Part shown: piece by piece, positions 12,801 through 22,018 of the stretch
Layout: every line of letters begins with the position of its first letter
How positions within the stretch are numbered: position 1 is the first letter of the stretch
Assembly (NCBI GenBank): GCA_963576735.1
Contig: OY755171.1
Span: 17,608,001 to 17,672,000, forward strand
Direction of reading: 5' to 3'
DNA length: 64,000 nucleotides
Origin: Bedellia somnulentella
Lineage: Eukaryota > Arthropoda > Insecta > Lepidoptera > Bedelliidae
Translations under genes and position numbers: made by a program
Notes under the pieces: generated by a model
Databases searched by the model: none
Seen by the model: only the letters and a program-made list of their open reading frames with translations
What the model was told of the DNA's origin: nothing

Positions 12801-15800
12801 GTCAGAACACTAAAGCAAGAAATTTGGAAATTATAGAGATAAATTAAGGATCCTTCGTATTGTAATTGATACCATATAAGCCACCATTTATTTAAATAGT
12901 CTAAATGTTTAAATTTTAGCACCCACGCAAAGAGATATTTATAATATTCAAAATATACCAGTGCTAATCTTAGCCGACACTATTCAAGCGCATAATATTT
13001 GATAAATGCTTTGTTTGCGATTTGTAAGTTATATTCCATTCTATTCTATAGGTAAATTCTAACTTAGATTAGACATAGCTTCAAAGGCAAAGACTTTCTC
13101 AGTCGTAATAATAACCTGCAGTTTTGAGATAGAGAATCATTTTCAGACGCAAAGCAACTGGGTTTTCCAGGAAAACAATTTAGAAATGGTCATGATGTTC
13201 AATGCTTTAAATATTTTTGTGTCAAAGGCTTACATACATATACTCACGGCCATAAATCTCAAAAAGGGGTAGCCAAAGCTTCGGAACTTGAAGCTCCTCA
13301 GCCACATTTGGAAGTTGATAGGGGACAAGATGGTCGAAATAAAGAAAGGGTGGTTTGTGGTCTCCAACCGCATCGCTCAAAAAACGCCGTATGACACCCA
13401 TGGGTAGGAAGGGGTAGTGACATTCATAGCCGGCACTACACGGGAAATTAAGCAATAAATTATTGTGTACTTCGCAATGTTAAATATTTAATATATAATA
13501 TATTTTTTTAGCACTGTTATATTCGCAATGGAAGGCGTGGGTGTGGTAATGCCCGTGGAAAATGAAATGAGAAACCCAAAAAGGTTCCTGGGCTGTCCTG
13601 GAGTACTGAATGTATCTATGTTCATAGTAGTAGCAATGTATGGGATCGTTGGATTCTTCGGATACCTTAAATATGGAGATGCAGTCAAGGGCAGTGTTAC
13701 ATTAAATTTGCCGCAAGATTCAATGTGAGTAGAAAATACGTTTCTGTATTAAATTTAATAAGAAATATGCGTGTAACTTATTAACGTAGAAAACACACCA
13801 AAATATAATCTACTTACACCTGGCTGCGAGGTAGTTGCGGCCGATTTTGCGTCGGCACCTATGGATTTTTATATTCTTTATATACACTGCTATGATGGGG
13901 ATGTTATTATATTTCGAAAACAAGTGAACGAAATTTGTCTTCGAAAAATAATGAACATTAATTAAATTAAAATTACTTGCGGCCACTTTTGCCTGGCTGC
14001 GTCTTGTCAGTGTATTCTCCTATTCATAAACTTATGTTTAAATGTGTGTTTGACTCAATACTATATCTTATATTATCTTAGGGTCTTATACTATAATAAT
14101 CAGGACGATGAACTCTATGGATTATTATTATTCTAGCGGCAATTTTAATTTCTGTTTACTTAAAATAATGCTGTGTCTCTGAAATACAATGTTGAACAAA
14201 ACCATTAAATTCTATAACAAAATGGCCGCAAAATATTTAAAACTTTTAAAAAAAGGTTTACTCTGATCACGTGAGACTATCTTTGATAACATACATACAT
14301 ACATACATACACTCACGGCTATAAATCCCTAGAAGGGGTAGCCAGAGCTAAGGAATTAGAAATTTCTCAGCCACTTTTGGAAAGTTGGGTAGGGAAAAGA
14401 TGGTAAAATAAAGGTTGTTGGTGATGGGTCTCCAACCGCATCGCCCAAAAATCCCTAAAACCCCCAATACCGTTAGTCACCTCTTACGTACACCCACCGT
14501 AAGAAATGGGGTAGTGCTATTCTAAGCCGACACTACACCGCATACTAGCAACTATAACATTTTCGATTTTCTTTCTTTCTTTCTTTCAAATAAGACGCAA
14601 GTTGTAATTATATATCTTATGAAGATTTTATTAATATTGTTGCAATTTTTGTCGTTGTGTTTATTACTCTGACGGAGTTATTTTTAGCGTTAGAGCTCAA
14701 AGAATACAAATACAAAGAGCATTATTAATAATTTCACAGTTGTTGATTATGTAAATTGTTCAGTTATGTATTATTAAATGGGAAGCTTTTATGACAATGT
14801 AAAGACTTAATAGTATCTTTGTAATATACCTACACGCTGCCAAAAGTTCAAAATACACATATCAGCTTTTAGTATCAAGTGACAGTGTATTAGTACAGAA
14901 CGGCAATAGGCCTGCCCCCTATCAACTGAGTACACTACCTAAGCAAAATGTGGGTACTCTAACTACTATCTGTTCAATCAGATCACAAATGACACGAGAT
15001 GTTCAGAAGTATTAGTACCTCTGCCATACCTTTGAGGTGTGGATTTTGAGTCTATATCAATTAAAGACTAGTAATCCTTAAGGTTTTTTAAACGTTTGAT
15101 AGGTAAGTGAGAAGAATACAAGAGCATGTATGAGAAGAATAATGAATGTAAGGGAAGCAAGAGAGGTTTGTCAAGATCGTACTAAGTGGCGATCGATGGG
15201 AATAATGGGCGTGAGTATAAGTAAGTAAATAAGTTTGATAGATAGAAGAAAAGTAATACTAGTTCTAAGACACACTTCCTACTGCAGCGGCTTAGAAGAC
15301 TTTCTCATTGCACATACATACATATATATTTACGTCATTATTTCTCATTGGGGTAGGCAGATACTATTGATCGCCACTTTGTACGATCTTGGCAAATCTC
15401 TCTAGCTTCGTTTACATCCATCAATCTTTTCATTCATGCTCTTGTATCCTTCATACTTTGGACGCTTTGTTGAATTGTATTGGTTTGATATTTTTATATT
15501 TAATTTCTGAATCATAAACTGTCTTTTTATTGAAGGTTGGCCCAGTCAGCAAAAATATTGATGGCTTTGGTAATGTATTTTTCATACGCATTACAATTCT
15601 ACGTGCCAATGGAAATGATCACACGAATACTAGAAGAAAAGTCTTACAAGTATATGAACATCATACAAGTTTCGATTAGAACATTTTTGGTTACTCTCAC
15701 AGGTAAAAAATGTATTAATAATTATTTTTTATAACTAGTTACAGAAATAAACTTTAGTAATTTACGGTTGGGTGTTTAGTCACATTATACAATATTTGCC

Positions 15801-18342
15801 GTGTAGTGTCGGCTCAGAATAACACTACCCCATTTCTACCCGTGGGTGATCGTAAGAGGCGACTAAGGGTATTGGGGCTTATTATTGGATTTTTGGGCGA
15901 TGTGGTTGGAGACCCGTCACCAAAAACATTTATTATTACCATCTTTTCCCCAATCAACTTCCAAAAGTGGCTTAGGAATTTCTCATTCCAAAGCTCTGGC
16001 TACCCCGTTAAGGGATTTACAGCCGTGAGTGTATGTATACAAGCGCAAATGTGTTTGTCAAATCTTGGAGCTTAAAATATATTTTTCTTGTGTATCTCAA
16101 TATTTGACAAGAACAATTCCTGTTAGGTATATCTTATCCTGATATTATTTAATTTAAGTCATCTCGTATTGAGGTCTGAAAGTCCTCACTAGTGACAAAA
16201 ATAGTTTAATATTAAATTCAACCTAAATAAATCTTCTCATACCTGAACAAAGCATGAAAGCATTTTAAATACATATTATTGTTACACCTTTCAAAACTAT
16301 GACCCTATAATATTTTAATTGAAAATAGGGAAAGCCAGACCTCAAGAAGAAGTAATCTCTTCTTTTCATTAGAACAAAATTCTGTATAAATATATAAAAT
16401 ACAAACGAATCTTCAATAAACATATCTTAAATAATAATAAAATTCAGGGATCTAATACCATTTCCATGATCAAACGATAACATGACATAACATAAACGTT
16501 CACGCCGAATATCCCCGAAGGGGTTGGCAGAGGTACTAATACTTCTGAACATCACGTGACTTTGTCACCTGGTATTCAGAGTGCCCACGTTTTGCATGGA
16601 CAGTGTACTCACGTGATAGGGGGCAGGCCTATCGCCGTTTTGTACGAACACACTGTCACATGACTAAGTACAACTCAGCCATGTGGGTTTCCTCGCGATG
16701 TTTTCCCTCACCGTTAACAACAATGATAAATTAACCACACATAAGTCTTTAGAAAAGACAAATTGGTGTAGGCCCCACCCAGGATTTGAACACTAGTCGA
16801 TTGCACGATAACCGAGTGTTCTACCCACTGGGCTATCACGGTTGCTAACTATATCAAACGATAACGATAATAAATATAACGTCTGCTTACTGGTAAAATG
16901 TAGTAAATACATATTTTGTTAAACGGAGATATAGGGTTTCCAAAGTTTAAGTATTTTTTTTACTAACATCTAAATAAGATTTTGCAGAAATTTATTTAAT
17001 AAATTATTGGAAATTTAACGTTCTTATTTGCGGTAGCATATTAGAGGCCATTTTCTTATAAATATTGTGGAAAAAAAATATTATTTTTAGCATGGATGTG
17101 CACTTATCATATTTGACCTGTAATTGAGAAATGACCTGTAATTAACAGTCCTATCATTTATTGCTTTTTTACAGTAGAAAGAGCGTCAAAAATTACATAT
17201 AAATGCATTATTAACTATTTTTTTGTAAAAAACGCATTTACTACATTTTACCAGTAAGCTGACGATAAAATAATAATAAAATTCAGGGATCTAATACCAT
17301 TTCCATGATCAAACGATACCGGTTATTGATTATGTCTGGTTGTATGCTCGTATGCCATCACACTGGCGTGTTAATGTAACACGTGCGATCCTGTATTTTC
17401 TGGATCACATCAGATTGGATGAATAAGCTTAATGAAACGTTCAATGAGTGGAGAAGCATCGTGAACAGTGTAATATGTGAAAATATTTTGTAGTGTCTTG
17501 TTAAAACAAACATACGTATACACTGTGTATTGCCGTGTAGTGTCGGCTTAGAATAACACTACCCCGTTTCTACCCGTGGGTGATCGTAAGAGGCGACTAA
17601 GGGTATAGGGGCTTTTTTGAATGATTTTTGGGCGATGTGGTTGGAGACCCGTCACCAAAAACATTTATGATTACCATCTTTTCCCCAAACAACTTCCAAA
17701 AGTGGCTGAAGAATTTCTCATTCCTAAGCTCTGGCTACCCCGTTAAGGGATTTATAGCCGTGAGTATATGTATGTATGTATGTATGTACGTATACACGCA
17801 GCTATAAGTTCCAAAAAGAGTCAACTGAACTTTCGCTTTTGGATGTTGATTGAGAATAAAATGGTTAAAATAAAGAATCGTTGGTAGTGGGTCTCCAGCC
17901 ACATTGCCCAACAACCAAATTAATGCCTAGTATCCTTAAAAGGGGGAAAATTTAGTAACCCTACTTTAAACCAACACTACACAATTTGGCTTAGAAAAGC
18001 ACTTCCCCATTTTGTTATACAGATATTTTATTTTTCAACGTTACATTTTTTTCAGTTGCCATAGCAGCGGCGTTTCCGAATCTAGAACTCGTGATCAGCC
18101 TAGTGGGAGCCATATTTTTGTCAACCTTAGGCCTATTCATTCCCGCCGTAGCGGATACTGTGTACAGATGGGACAAAGGCTTAGGCCCATTCAAATATGT
18201 TCTTTGGAAGAATTTAATTATCTGTATTATATCCTTGATTGCTTTAGTTGCTGGCTCTTACGTTTCTATTGATGGTATTATAAAAGACTTTACTGGTGGC
18301 CATCATTCTGACATTGAAAGGGAACATAATTTGGAAACGTAA
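3855..18342 (+). CDS. SLC36-type proton-coupled amino acid transporter (3' seven exons)
   Basis: This multi-exon gene encodes a membrane amino acid/proton symporter of the SLC36 (PAT; pathetic-like) family, which acts at plasma or endolysosomal membranes. Exons: 3855-4005, 7980-8101, 11632-11716, 12510-12760, 13512-13724, 15536-15702 and 18056-18342. Every junction has AG/GT borders, and the phases match throughout (0, 2, 0, 2, 2, 1). About 425 residues are visible. The first exon carries the family signature HLLKACLGSGILAMPAAFKN (first transmembrane helix). Exon 5 carries the FAMEGVGVVMPVENEM signature, and later hydrophobic stretches are regularly spaced. The frame ends at TAA 18340-18342. 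The first exon starts with the last base of a codon, so at least one 5' exon with the cytosolic N-terminus is missing, probably to the left of the window. Paralogues are common in insects, so I do not name an orthologue. Confidence 0.93.
4128..4257. repeat. Direct tandem duplication, 65 bp unit
   Basis: Two copies starting TATAATCACCAATTAAATTA sit head to tail (4128-4192 and 4193-4257), differing at only a few positions. They lie in the first visible transporter intron and do not look coding. Confidence 0.85.
4678..4907 (-). mobile_element. SINE-A copy
   Basis: Nearly full length and moderately diverged. The tail repeat is at the left and the 5' end (complement of GCTGTGTAGTCTCGGC) at the right. 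Confidence 0.8.
4908..5629. other. Intronic sequence without recognised feature
   Basis: Non-coding sequence between two SINE-A copies. The open frame at 5128-5388 on the - strand has no family resemblance and no flanking splice logic. Confidence 0.5.
5630..5861 (-). mobile_element. SINE-A copy
   Basis: Full-length copy in the antisense orientation, with a clean ATACATATACTCACGGC tail side and the GCCGACACTACACAGC 5' side. Confidence 0.88.
6020..6780 (-). pseudogene. Reverse transcriptase C-terminal part (RTE-like)
   Basis: About 250 codons beginning at the DDI of the active-site FADD box, with one extra T just after it that shifts frame. Recognisable pieces include GLKMNWSKTKAI, YVYLGQIAS, ILTYGAQTWSL, WNWAGHISRMHPDRW and the terminal SRPRRRWRDD. 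This is the thumb and C-terminal region of a non-LTR retrotransposon endonuclease-reverse transcriptase. It is cut off from its N-terminal half and cannot be functional. Confidence 0.85.
6786..7298 (+). pseudogene. Reverse transcriptase palm region, inverted segment
   Basis: Carries NYRTIILLSHIYKVF, FRPGFSTTDHL, YLAFVDYSKAFDS and GVKQGDPLSPQLFTC, the successive reverse transcriptase core blocks. One frameshift separates the segment before FVDYSKAFD from the segment after it (near 6990), and another follows the LEEVF block. It is the inverted upstream half of the adjacent - strand fragment. Confidence 0.87.
7681..7904 (-). mobile_element. SINE-A copy
   Basis: Diverged, near-full-length copy that ends about 75 bp before transporter exon b. 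Confidence 0.8.
7980..8101 (+). CDS. Transporter exon b
   Basis: Acceptor AACAG and donor GTAAGT. It begins in phase 0 and ends with two bases of a lysine codon. The peptide VKTSQDVCID...GPKRLRSYGG matches the loop and third helix region of the family, where the GPK(R/W)LR motif is typical. Confidence 0.9.
8244..9596 (-). mobile_element. Putative MULE-type DNA transposon remnant (bounds uncertain)
   Basis: A transposase-like coding remnant (8750-9300) lies between partly similar inverted flanks. The left flank has GTAATTACT and CGGTTAGCATAG. The right flank read in reverse has AGTAATTACT and AGGTTAGCAAG. GGTTAGC/GCTAACC occurs several times on both sides. The outer limits are a guess from this weak inverted similarity, and no target duplication was confirmed. 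Confidence 0.35.
8750..9300 (-). pseudogene. MULE-like transposase fragment
   Basis: Three overlapping frames on the - strand read as one broken protein. DGNLNNCFEYVLKKKSHFPF comes first. After a frameshift comes SSVVHADATYKIIWQGFPIL with VCGTTDQNRKFHPIYLTVSS, then VLVCDAAKSIQNAFLEIFGD and VVRMCWAHALKK. After another shift comes ERIKSKVLRDNILNDVDSLH. The order 'HADAT...GTTD...F.P...CDAA..I..AF...F......CWAH' is typical of Mutator-like/MULE DDE transposases: the first acidic residue sits in HADAT, the second in CDAA, and the CxxH is CWAH. At least two frameshifts make it inactive. Confidence 0.65.
9791..10057 (-). mobile_element. SINE-A copy with expanded (AT)n tail
   Basis: Otherwise close to consensus, but its tail has changed from (TATG)n into an uninterrupted AT run at about 9797-9828. 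Confidence 0.87.
10220..10481 (+). mobile_element. SINE-A copy, 'GTGCCGGC' subtype
   Basis: Full length from GCCGTGTAGTGCCGGC to GTGAGTATATGTATGTATGT. It belongs to the subtype with CTACCCACGGGTGTCGTAAG in the 5' half. Confidence 0.9.
10492..10655 (-). mobile_element. LINE-L 3' fragment
   Basis: ATACTCACGCCATTA, the complement of the LINE-L 3' terminus, followed by degraded complement of the C-terminal coding region. It lies almost back to back with the preceding SINE-A. Confidence 0.7.
10656..11631. other. Intronic sequence; one strong hairpin
   Basis: No coding or element similarity seen apart from the inverted repeat at 10861-10927. Very AT-rich. Confidence 0.5.
10861..10927. repeat. Perfect 17 bp inverted repeat
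   Basis: AACGTGTAGTGTGATAA at 10861-10877 is exactly mirrored at 10911-10927, leaving a 33-base loop. It could be the ends of a very small palindromic element or a structural hairpin; nothing else identifies it. Confidence 0.8.
11632..11716 (+). CDS. Transporter exon c
   Basis: A short exon of one base plus 28 codons between TTCCAG and GTGTGT. The peptide TIVDYSMTVTYISILCVYVV is a single hydrophobic helix preceded by the split lysine codon. Confidence 0.88.
11717..12509. other. Intronic sequence, nothing recognised
   Basis: Non-coding between transporter exons c and d. The small frame at 12160-12429 shows no family features. Confidence 0.5.
12510..12760 (+). CDS. Transporter exon d
   Basis: Acceptor ATTTCAG and donor GTAAGT. 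Eighty-three codons plus two bases encode VLDQYTEGSQLSVEVYCACT and two further transmembrane helices, one containing IRNLKYLVPFSLLANCLI. The Q-I-R-N-L-K-Y-L-V-P-F segment is characteristic of SLC36. Confidence 0.92.
13231..13443 (-). mobile_element. SINE-A copy, 'GTGCCGGC' subtype
   Basis: Near full length. Its 5' end (complement of CCCGTGTAGTGCCGGC) lies about 70 bp upstream of the acceptor of transporter exon e. Confidence 0.85.
13512..13724 (+). CDS. Transporter exon e
   Basis: Acceptor TTTTTTAG and donor GTGAGT. It contains TVIFAMEGVGVVMPVENEM and MYGIVGFFGYLKYGD, both strong SLC36 signatures. A SINE-A copy ends only about 70 bp upstream of its acceptor. Confidence 0.93.
13725..14289. 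other. Intronic sequence, nothing recognised
   Basis: Between transporter exon e and a SINE-A copy. Two short stretches (13825 and 13980) share GCGGCCR-TTTTGCGTCG-like words, but nothing can be concluded from them. Confidence 0.45.
14290..14541 (-). mobile_element. SINE-A copy
   Basis: Close to consensus, with a six-unit ATAC tail on the left side, suggesting a relatively recent insertion. Confidence 0.9.
14851..15056 (+). mobile_element. SINE-B partial copy
   Basis: Diverged 3' half: GTGACAGTGTATTAGTACAG, GGCCTGCCCCCTATCA and GAAGTATTAGTACCTCTGCC are recognisable, while the tRNA-like head is absent. Confidence 0.75.
15110..15229 (+). mobile_element. LINE-L 3' fragment
   Basis: AAGAGCATGTATGAGAAGAA to TGGCGATCGATGG and GGGCGTGAGTATAAGTAAG: the final codons and terminus of LINE-L with a small internal deletion. 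Confidence 0.75.
15311..15475 (-). mobile_element. LINE-L 3' fragment
   Basis: Antisense copy of the same 3' terminal region, starting at the tail and including the complement of TGGCGATCAATAG. It lies about 60 bp upstream of transporter exon f and faces the preceding fragment. Confidence 0.75.
15536..15702 (+). CDS. Transporter exon f
   Basis: Acceptor TTGAAG and donor GTAAAA. Beginning with the split methionine codon, it encodes LAQSAKILMALVMYFSYALQ and FYVPMEMITRILEE, a conserved helix with the QFYVP motif. It ends after one base of the next codon. Confidence 0.92.
15798..16039 (+). mobile_element. SINE-A copy
   Basis: GCCGTGTAGTGTCGGCTCAG to GCCGTGAGTGTATGTATA; full length in the transporter's last intron. 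Confidence 0.88.
16040..16430. other. Intronic sequence, nothing recognised
   Basis: AT-rich, no element or coding similarity seen. Confidence 0.45.
16482..16852 (-). mobile_element. SINE-B full-length copy with 13 bp TSD
   Basis: Flanked by ATCAAACGATAAC at 16469-16481 and 16853-16865. On the - strand it starts with a tRNA-like head (A box TAGCCCAGTGGGTAGAAC, B box GTTCAAATCC) and ends ACGGC-like GGCGTGAACGTTTATGTTATG. It serves as a reference copy for this family. Confidence 0.92.
16881..17263. mobile_element. MITE with ~30 bp terminal inverted repeats
   Basis: GTCTGCTTACTGGTAAAATG at the left is mirrored at the right as the complement of GTCAGCTTACTGGTAAAATG. The 383 bp interior is AT-rich and non-coding. 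No clear target duplication; superfamily unknown. Confidence 0.8.
17532..17789 (+). mobile_element. SINE-A copy
   Basis: Full length with a five-unit TATG tail. Confidence 0.9.
17787..17984 (-). mobile_element. SINE-A degenerate copy, tail-to-tail with previous
   Basis: The tails of two copies in opposite orientation are fused through a shared TATG/CATA run. This older copy ends about 70 bp before the last transporter exon. Confidence 0.7.
18056..18342 (+). CDS. Transporter last exon with stop
   Basis: Acceptor TTTTTCAG. It encodes AIAAAFPNLELVISLVGAIF, the last helices, and a short hydrophilic tail ending HNLET before TAA. The PNLE and SLVGA motifs are usual in the family's C-terminal part. 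Confidence 0.93.
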
Positions 18343-18346
18343 ATCT

Positions 18347-18473
18347 AATAAAACATCTTGCTTAGATGGATATCCGTAACCACCAGTACTAGTTATTTAA
18401 AACATGAACTCGGAATGATATTAGAAACTGGCTTGCAGAATATTACCGTTAGTTCTTTGCTGAGGTGAATAAA
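18347..18473 (+). promoter_or_regulatory. Transporter 3' UTR with poly(A) signals
   Basis: AATAAA occurs at 18347-18352, five bases past the stop and probably too close to be the main site. It occurs again at 18468-18473, followed by a GT-rich stretch. The second is the likelier cleavage signal. This is inferred from sequence only. Confidence 0.4.
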
Positions 18474-18863
18474 TGTAAGTGATTGTGATATAAATATTTT
18501 ATTTTTATTGCATCGCAAATAATGCAAATGTGTTAAAATGAAGTGTTTTTAAATAATATTTTCGCTGTTAGGTTAACCAAAAGATTTAAATTTATTCAAT
18601 TATTTATAAATGTATAAACAAATACTTAAACAATAGGAATACTCATAAATTATCCTTTTACATAATGTACAGTAGGTATTCCTTATATTACAATGAAAAT
18701 ATGTCTATACTGTTTTTCAAATAGGTTTCAATACATTGATGTTAACGAAGACTGTTGTTAATTTAAATATGTATGAAATATGCTGTATACTGAGAGCTTG
18801 TTAGCATTAAAGGTTTTGTTGTGTACTAAAACAATTAACATTTTAAAATTGTCATAACTTATG
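18474..18863. other. Intergenic AT-rich sequence
   Basis: Past the putative poly(A) signal of the transporter. Nothing recognised. Confidence 0.45.
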
Positions 18864-19100
18864 CATACATATACTTGGACCAAAAATCACTAGAAAGGGT
18901 AACTAGAGCTCTAGAATAAGAAATACTACAGCCGCTTTTGGAATTTGATTGGCGAAAAGATTGTAAAACAAAGGCTTTTGGTGATGGGTCTCCACTCCAA
19001 AAGCCACCAAAAACACTTAAAAAGCCCCAATACCCTTAGCCGCCCTCTTACGAACACCCACGGGAAAAATGGTAAAGTGCTTTTCTAAGCCGACAGTAAA
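18864..19100 (-). mobile_element. SINE-A degenerate copy
   Basis: Near full length but with many substitutions, for example in the CACGGCTATAAATCCC segment. Confidence 0.75.
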
Positions 19101-19251
19101 TACTCGTAGCTTTACTTAACTAGCCAGATAACTTAAACGCTTTAAATAACACGTATATAGTATTTTTTCATATTGTCGTTTGATTGTAAAAAGTACAAAG
19201 CCTTTAATTGCATACATAATTTGTAAAATAATTATATTTGAATACTCAATT

Positions 19252-19499
19252 GCCGTGTAGTGTCGGCTTAGAATAACACTACCCCATTTCTTTCCATGGG
19301 TGATCGTAAGAGGCGACGAAGGGTATAGGGGTTTCTTAAGTGATTTTTGGGCGATGTGGTTGGAGACCCGTCACCAAAAACATTTATTTATTATTACATC
19401 TTTTCCCCAATCAACTTCCAAAAGTGGCTGAGGATTTTTTTATTCCAAAGCTGTGGCTACCCCGTTAAGGGATTTATAGCCGTGAGTATATGTATGTAT
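19252..19499 (+). mobile_element. SINE-A copy
   Basis: Full length from GCCGTGTAGTGTCGGCTTAG to GTGAGTATATGTATGTATT, in the intergenic region. Confidence 0.9.
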
Positions 19500-19935
19500 T
19501 TTAATACTGTAAAAAGATAAGACTTTATTTTAGATGATGTTTATTATTAGTTTTAAGAATGTTTTTTATTATAAGCGTTTACACTTCCTGCTTGTAGTTC
19601 CTGTTAAATAAATTATAATTTGTTGATACAATTCGTAATTTTTTTAATACCCTTTATTTTGTTTACCCTTTCAGTTTATTACTTGTGAATCATCACCTGT
19701 GTATTATAAAATATTAAATATATCGTTAAATATCATGAAATCTAACTTAAAGTAACCACAAAAGCATAGTGAAAAGAATCTCTGCTTCTCCGAAGACTTT
19801 CATTTTCCGAGCTCCTATTACGAGGCGTACGGCCACTGGTATTACTGAAAGTTACCCGTCTCAGGTTAAAACTTCTTGATTTGAATGTTTTTGTTCATGG
19901 GGTTATTACTAATAAATAAAGATAAGAAAATTTTT

Positions 19936-20200
19936 TTTTTAGACACGCCAATTGAGTGAGCTACCGTGTCAATTGGCTGCCAGTGCGAAATTCTTCTATC
20001 CTTTATTTCTTTTACACTTTTAAGTAGTGTTTGCGTTCCCTACCTCCGAATTTTTTACAAACACACACGGAACACGGTAGCTCAATTGGCAGAGCGACGG
20101 GGGTCGCGGGTTCGATTCCCGCCTGTGTCGAAATTTTTCTTTCCTTTATTTATTCTTTATTTATTAGTAAAACTTCCTGTTTTAAACTTTTTAATGCGCA
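19936..20200. mobile_element. SINE-C inverted pair (tRNA-like heads)
   Basis: Contains an inverted head fragment (GAGCTACCGTGTCAATTGGC, from ~19950) and a direct head at 20070-20130 with A box TAGCTCAATTGGCAGAGC and B box GGTTCGATTCC. These are joined by ~100 bp, also found at 40135-40215. The direct head lacks the anticodon-arm segment present in the 40.1 kb copy, so it is not a functional tRNA gene. Confidence 0.75.
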
Positions 20201-21013
20201 TATTTATAAAGCCTTTCTACGTTTATTCCTCTCTTAAGGTTGATTTTTATAAAATTTGAATAAAATAGGTACATATCCCTTTTCAGTTTGCTCCTAAATA
20301 GTAAATTGTTTAATTAAAGATCTTATTAATTAGCCGCTCCTATGAAATATCTGGATTCTTTAAAATCTGAAGTCGGATTGTAGTGATTAAGAATGCGGAT
20401 TCATGCCGGTGACCTAACTTTATTGGCAGCAAAAGCTTTCAGCAAATACAAGAATGTTCAATAACAAGGTTTACTATGAGCTAAATAAAAGAAAAATACA
20501 TGTAACTTTTAATAATGGTTTTAATTTTATCCTTTTTCTATTATTATTACATTGAAATAAATAAATGAAACACAACAAAATTCAGACTTAATTATACATC
20601 ACTATTTTTTTGAATGATAAAGAAAATTTTGTTTATTTACGAACAAAGAAATTTTGCTGATTGGTCGGCCAGCTTTTTTGTATTTTTTGTTGACTCACGC
20701 AAAAAAGATCATTAAAATAATCAGAAATGTTTTAGTCTTAATATTATTAAAATAGAGGCATTGAAGTATGCGTAATACTGTCTTGAAAAAACTCCAATAT
20801 TAGTAAGTGTGACCGAATTTCATCAAGATATTTGTTTATGACACTATTTTGGCAAAATGCTGCAAAGTTTAAAACATGTAAGTTTGAAACTTTTTTTCGA
20901 TTACACTTACATAAACTGCTCGAAAATCTGTTAGTAGTAGGTTAGTAGGTTTTGTCTATATTAAGCACTTAATCTACAGACCACCGAGTTTTTCCTAATA
21001 TATTTCCAAAATT
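20201..21013. other. Intergenic AT-rich sequence
   Basis: No host exon or complete element recognised. Confidence 0.5.
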
Positions 21014-21171
21014 AGATTTTTTGGCGATGCGGTTGGAGACCCATCACCAAAAACCTTTATTTTACCATCTTTTCCCCACTCAACTTCCAAAAGTGGCTGA
21101 GGGATTTATAATTCCTTAGCTCTGGCTACCCTTTCTAGGGAAATATAGCCGTGAGTATATGTATGTATGTA
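21014..21171 (+). mobile_element. SINE-A 5'-truncated copy
   Basis: Begins inside the element at TTTTTTGGCGATGCGGTTGG and runs to the TATG tail, the usual result of incomplete reverse transcription. Confidence 0.85.
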
Positions 21172-21796
21172 TTTCCAAAAGTGGTTTTTTTAGTTAGTAG
21201 TTTTAAAGTGGGTTCAATAATTTGGTGTTCTATCTGCTAATCATCTTCACAGCTTAATACGTGTGTGTCTCCGGCATGGGACTCTAGCGTGCAGCCGTTT
21301 TAGGTGATTTGCCAGTGGCTTAGTACTCGTATGTTTTGGATTACCAACCAGGGCTCAAGCCAGAAATCGCTATATTTGAACCATACGTTTCCACGCAATC
21401 ATTTCAAAGCAATAATCGGAGAGACATTAATAAATTAATAAAAAAAACAAAACATGCTATGAATGTCATCATTAAACCGCCAGTTTGATGAATAAATTCT
21501 GTGTCTTTGCTTAATTAAGACTCTACGATAGCTTTTTTGTACGTATTTTTTATTTATGCTACGCCTACTGAAAGCAAACTGCAAACACTCTTAACTATGT
21601 CATATTTATGTGCTAATTTTTTACATTTTAGTGGTTAGTTGGTCGTAAAAAGCTGCCTATAATCAGTCGTGTTTGAACCTTAGTACTATACAACAACAAC
21701 GTAACATCATTCATATTTATGTGCCAAACAATCTACGTGTGACCCAATCCCGGACCGAAAAAAAAACAACATTTAAAAATCTAAACTAAACTAGTA
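21172..21796. other. Intergenic / SNMP2 3' UTR
   Basis: Probably holds the SNMP2 3' UTR on the - strand; TTTATT at about 21549 (AATAAA on the - strand) is a candidate poly(A) signal. No coding similarity. Confidence 0.45.
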
Positions 21797-22018
21797 TTAC
21801 TGACTTTTATCATTGGTTCTTGGATTTAGTATGAAACTAACAGAATTTCCATTCCTAGGCCACATGCTTCCAGTTTTGGTCAATAGGAAATACAAAATTG
21901 ATATCACAAGTAAAATGATTGACAACGCCAGAAAAGTCCACCGCCCAATATTGACGTAGTTGATAACATTGTGCGACATCTCCAATTCTTTAATTATGTT
22001 TGGTGGAATTTTGGCGCC
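21797..22018 (-). CDS. SNMP2: SNMP2 exon 10 with stop
   Basis: Acceptor TTTCAG. Encodes [20 protein letters not shown], the second transmembrane helix ([20 protein letters not shown]) and a short cytosolic tail containing [13 protein letters not shown], a tail motif typical of SNMP2. TAA is at 21797-21799. Confidence 0.93.
   Translation of the reverse strand, partial: GAKIPPNIIKELEMSHNVINYVNIGRWTFLALSIILLVISILYFLLTKTGSMWPRNGNSVSFILNPRTNDKSQ

Larger units (their letters stand above)
16431..17318. repeat. ~50 bp direct repeats flanking a SINE-B and a MITE
   Basis: A 49 bp segment containing AATTCAGGGATCTAATACCA is identical at 16431-16479 and 17270-17318. Between the copies lie SINE-B (16482-16852) and the inverted-repeat element (16881-17263). 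The repeat is far longer than a usual target-site duplication. Confidence 0.85.

Noticed and set aside
20070..20130. tRNA gene with good A and B boxes
   Set aside because: The anticodon arm is deleted, the same sequence recurs in SINE-C copies with a common tail, and it is followed by the SINE body.
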